NCBI RefSeq assembly: GCF_002835935.1
Contig: NZ_PJCF01000001.1
Location: 62,001-126,000, forward strand
Reading direction: 5' to 3'
DNA from: Paraglaciecola sp. MB-3u-78
Lineage (GTDB): Bacteria; Pseudomonadota; Gammaproteobacteria; Enterobacterales; Alteromonadaceae
DNA: 64,000 nt
In this document: in pieces, positions 63,422-64,000 of the stretch
Layout of the letters: every line of letters starts with the position of its first letter
How positions within the stretch are numbered: position 1 is the first letter of the stretch
The notes under the pieces: generated by a model
Told to the model about the DNA's origin: nothing
What the model saw: the letters and a program-made list of their open reading frames with translations, nothing else
Databases searched by the model: none
Position numbers and translations under genes: made by a program

Positions 63422-64000
63422 TTACTCCGCAGCTTTGATTGGTAATTTAAGAAGATCAGGTGGCAATAATGCGTTCGCCATACGTACTGCTATTACAACT
63501 GGATTAATATACTCAGCACCCAGTTCTTCCCAAGCTCTAGCATCATTGTCCCAGACCCAAGCATTCTTTTGATCAAGTGACAAAGCTAAATGCGCAGTTC
63601 TACCAAGGTTGAAGAAATCTACTGTAATTTCAGTTCCTTGATAATCCAACTTACCTTGATAGGCCTGAATTTTTCCACCGTATGAGTTTTCGATTTGATA
63701 TGCTTCGATGACCTGACGGAACTGTTCAGAGGTCGTGACATTTGAATTAGCCATAATGTCGCGTAAACGTTCTACACGCTCTTTACGCTCATTAAGATTA
63801 ATTGGCACATCAAGATTAATGAATTTCTCAAGACTATCAATCATTCTAAACATTAGCGGAACTACACCACGTTTAACGCCATCAATACCATCAATCTGAG
63901 TTTGCAGTGAATCAAGACTACGCTGCTGATCTGCAACCAGTGTAGAAACATAATCGTTATACACTTTCAGATTTTCTGTTTCGTCAACGACTCCACGATA
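63422..64000 (-). CDS. DUF3450 coiled-coil protein (partial, cut by window edge)
   Basis: The visible 193 codons (VVDETENLKVYNDYVSTLVADQQRSLDSLQTQIDGIDGVKRGVVPLMFRMIDSLEKFI ...) match the DUF3450 family of periplasmic coiled-coil proteins that begin TonB2 operons. The frame is open at the window's end, so the start and signal peptide are beyond it. Three bases separate it from ttpC. Confidence 0.9.
   Translation of the reverse strand, partial: YRGVVDETENLKVYNDYVSTLVADQQRSLDSLQTQIDGIDGVKRGVVPLMFRMIDSLEKFINLDVPINLNERKERVERLRDIMANSNVTTSEQFRQVIEAYQIENSYGGKIQAYQGKLDYQGTEITVDFFNLGRTAHLALSLDQKNAWVWDNDARAWEELGAEYINPVVIAVRMANALLPPDLLKLPIKAAE

Noticed and set aside
1-64000. CRISPR array, prophage or rRNA operon
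   Set aside because: No regularly spaced direct repeats, phage structural genes or rRNA sequence were seen. The repeats found are collagen-coding, REP, MITE or microsatellite.

Overview
The window looks like chromosome from a marine gammaproteobacterium of the Alteromonadales (Paraglaciecola/Glaciecola/Alteromonas-like). Grounds: low-to-moderate GC, the gene order holD-rimI-prfC-argS and prfB-lysS, a Vibrio/Alteromonas-type TonB2 system (DUF3450-TtpC-ExbB-ExbD-TonB-TPR), a DUF2986 gene, and the acetate-switch genes crbS/crbR/acs. This assignment is inference from gene content, not from a search.

Region 1 (0.1-27.4 kb) is an acetate-utilisation locus: exonuclease and DUF294 regulator (minus strand), DUF4212-symporter pair (plus), CrbS hybrid kinase (plus), CrbR regulator and acs (minus). 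About 16 kb of accessory DNA (5-21 kb) separates the symporter from crbS. Three copies of a TAAGACCA(N)GTCTTA-like motif sit upstream of DUF294/DUF4212, crbS and acs and are candidate CrbR operators. 

The accessory stretch holds an exported Hcp-like protein in a two-gene operon, an IS1182 remnant, a collagen-like secreted protein, an IS66 element inserted into the terminal repeat of a decaying IS4 element (both target duplications intact), a frameshifted PIN-like gene, an attC-like hairpin, a 159-bp MITE, a GIY-YIG gene between inverted REP palindromes, and a GC-rich block with a large subtilase and a lipoprotein. Diverged direct repeats at 5.7-5.9 and 16.4-16.8 kb lie inside it.

Region 2 (27.6-31.6 kb) holds small or decayed genes: DUF2986, a Cys-rich secreted protein, a DUF5060 glycoside-hydrolase-like pseudogene, a truncated nucleotide-sugar dehydrogenase and an SLT lipoprotein.

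Region 3 (31.7-49.7 kb) is mostly core: gshA, an Hpt protein, an RluA-type pseudouridine synthase, a ketopantoate reductase, lysS, prfB with its programmed frameshift, an MscS channel, argS, prfC, rimI, holD and tRNA-Trp. The rimK gene and the adjacent M14-type gene both carry large internal deletions, while the neighbouring aspartic-protease gene is intact.

Region 4 (49.8-53.8 kb) is a TPP-riboswitch-led thiamine uptake operon: TonB receptor, YkoF-like protein, PnuT transporter, kinase. Region 5 (53.9-64 kb) has a lipoprotein, tmcA, a fused MFS/spermidine-synthase-like protein and the TonB2 energy-transduction operon, whose first gene runs off the window edge.
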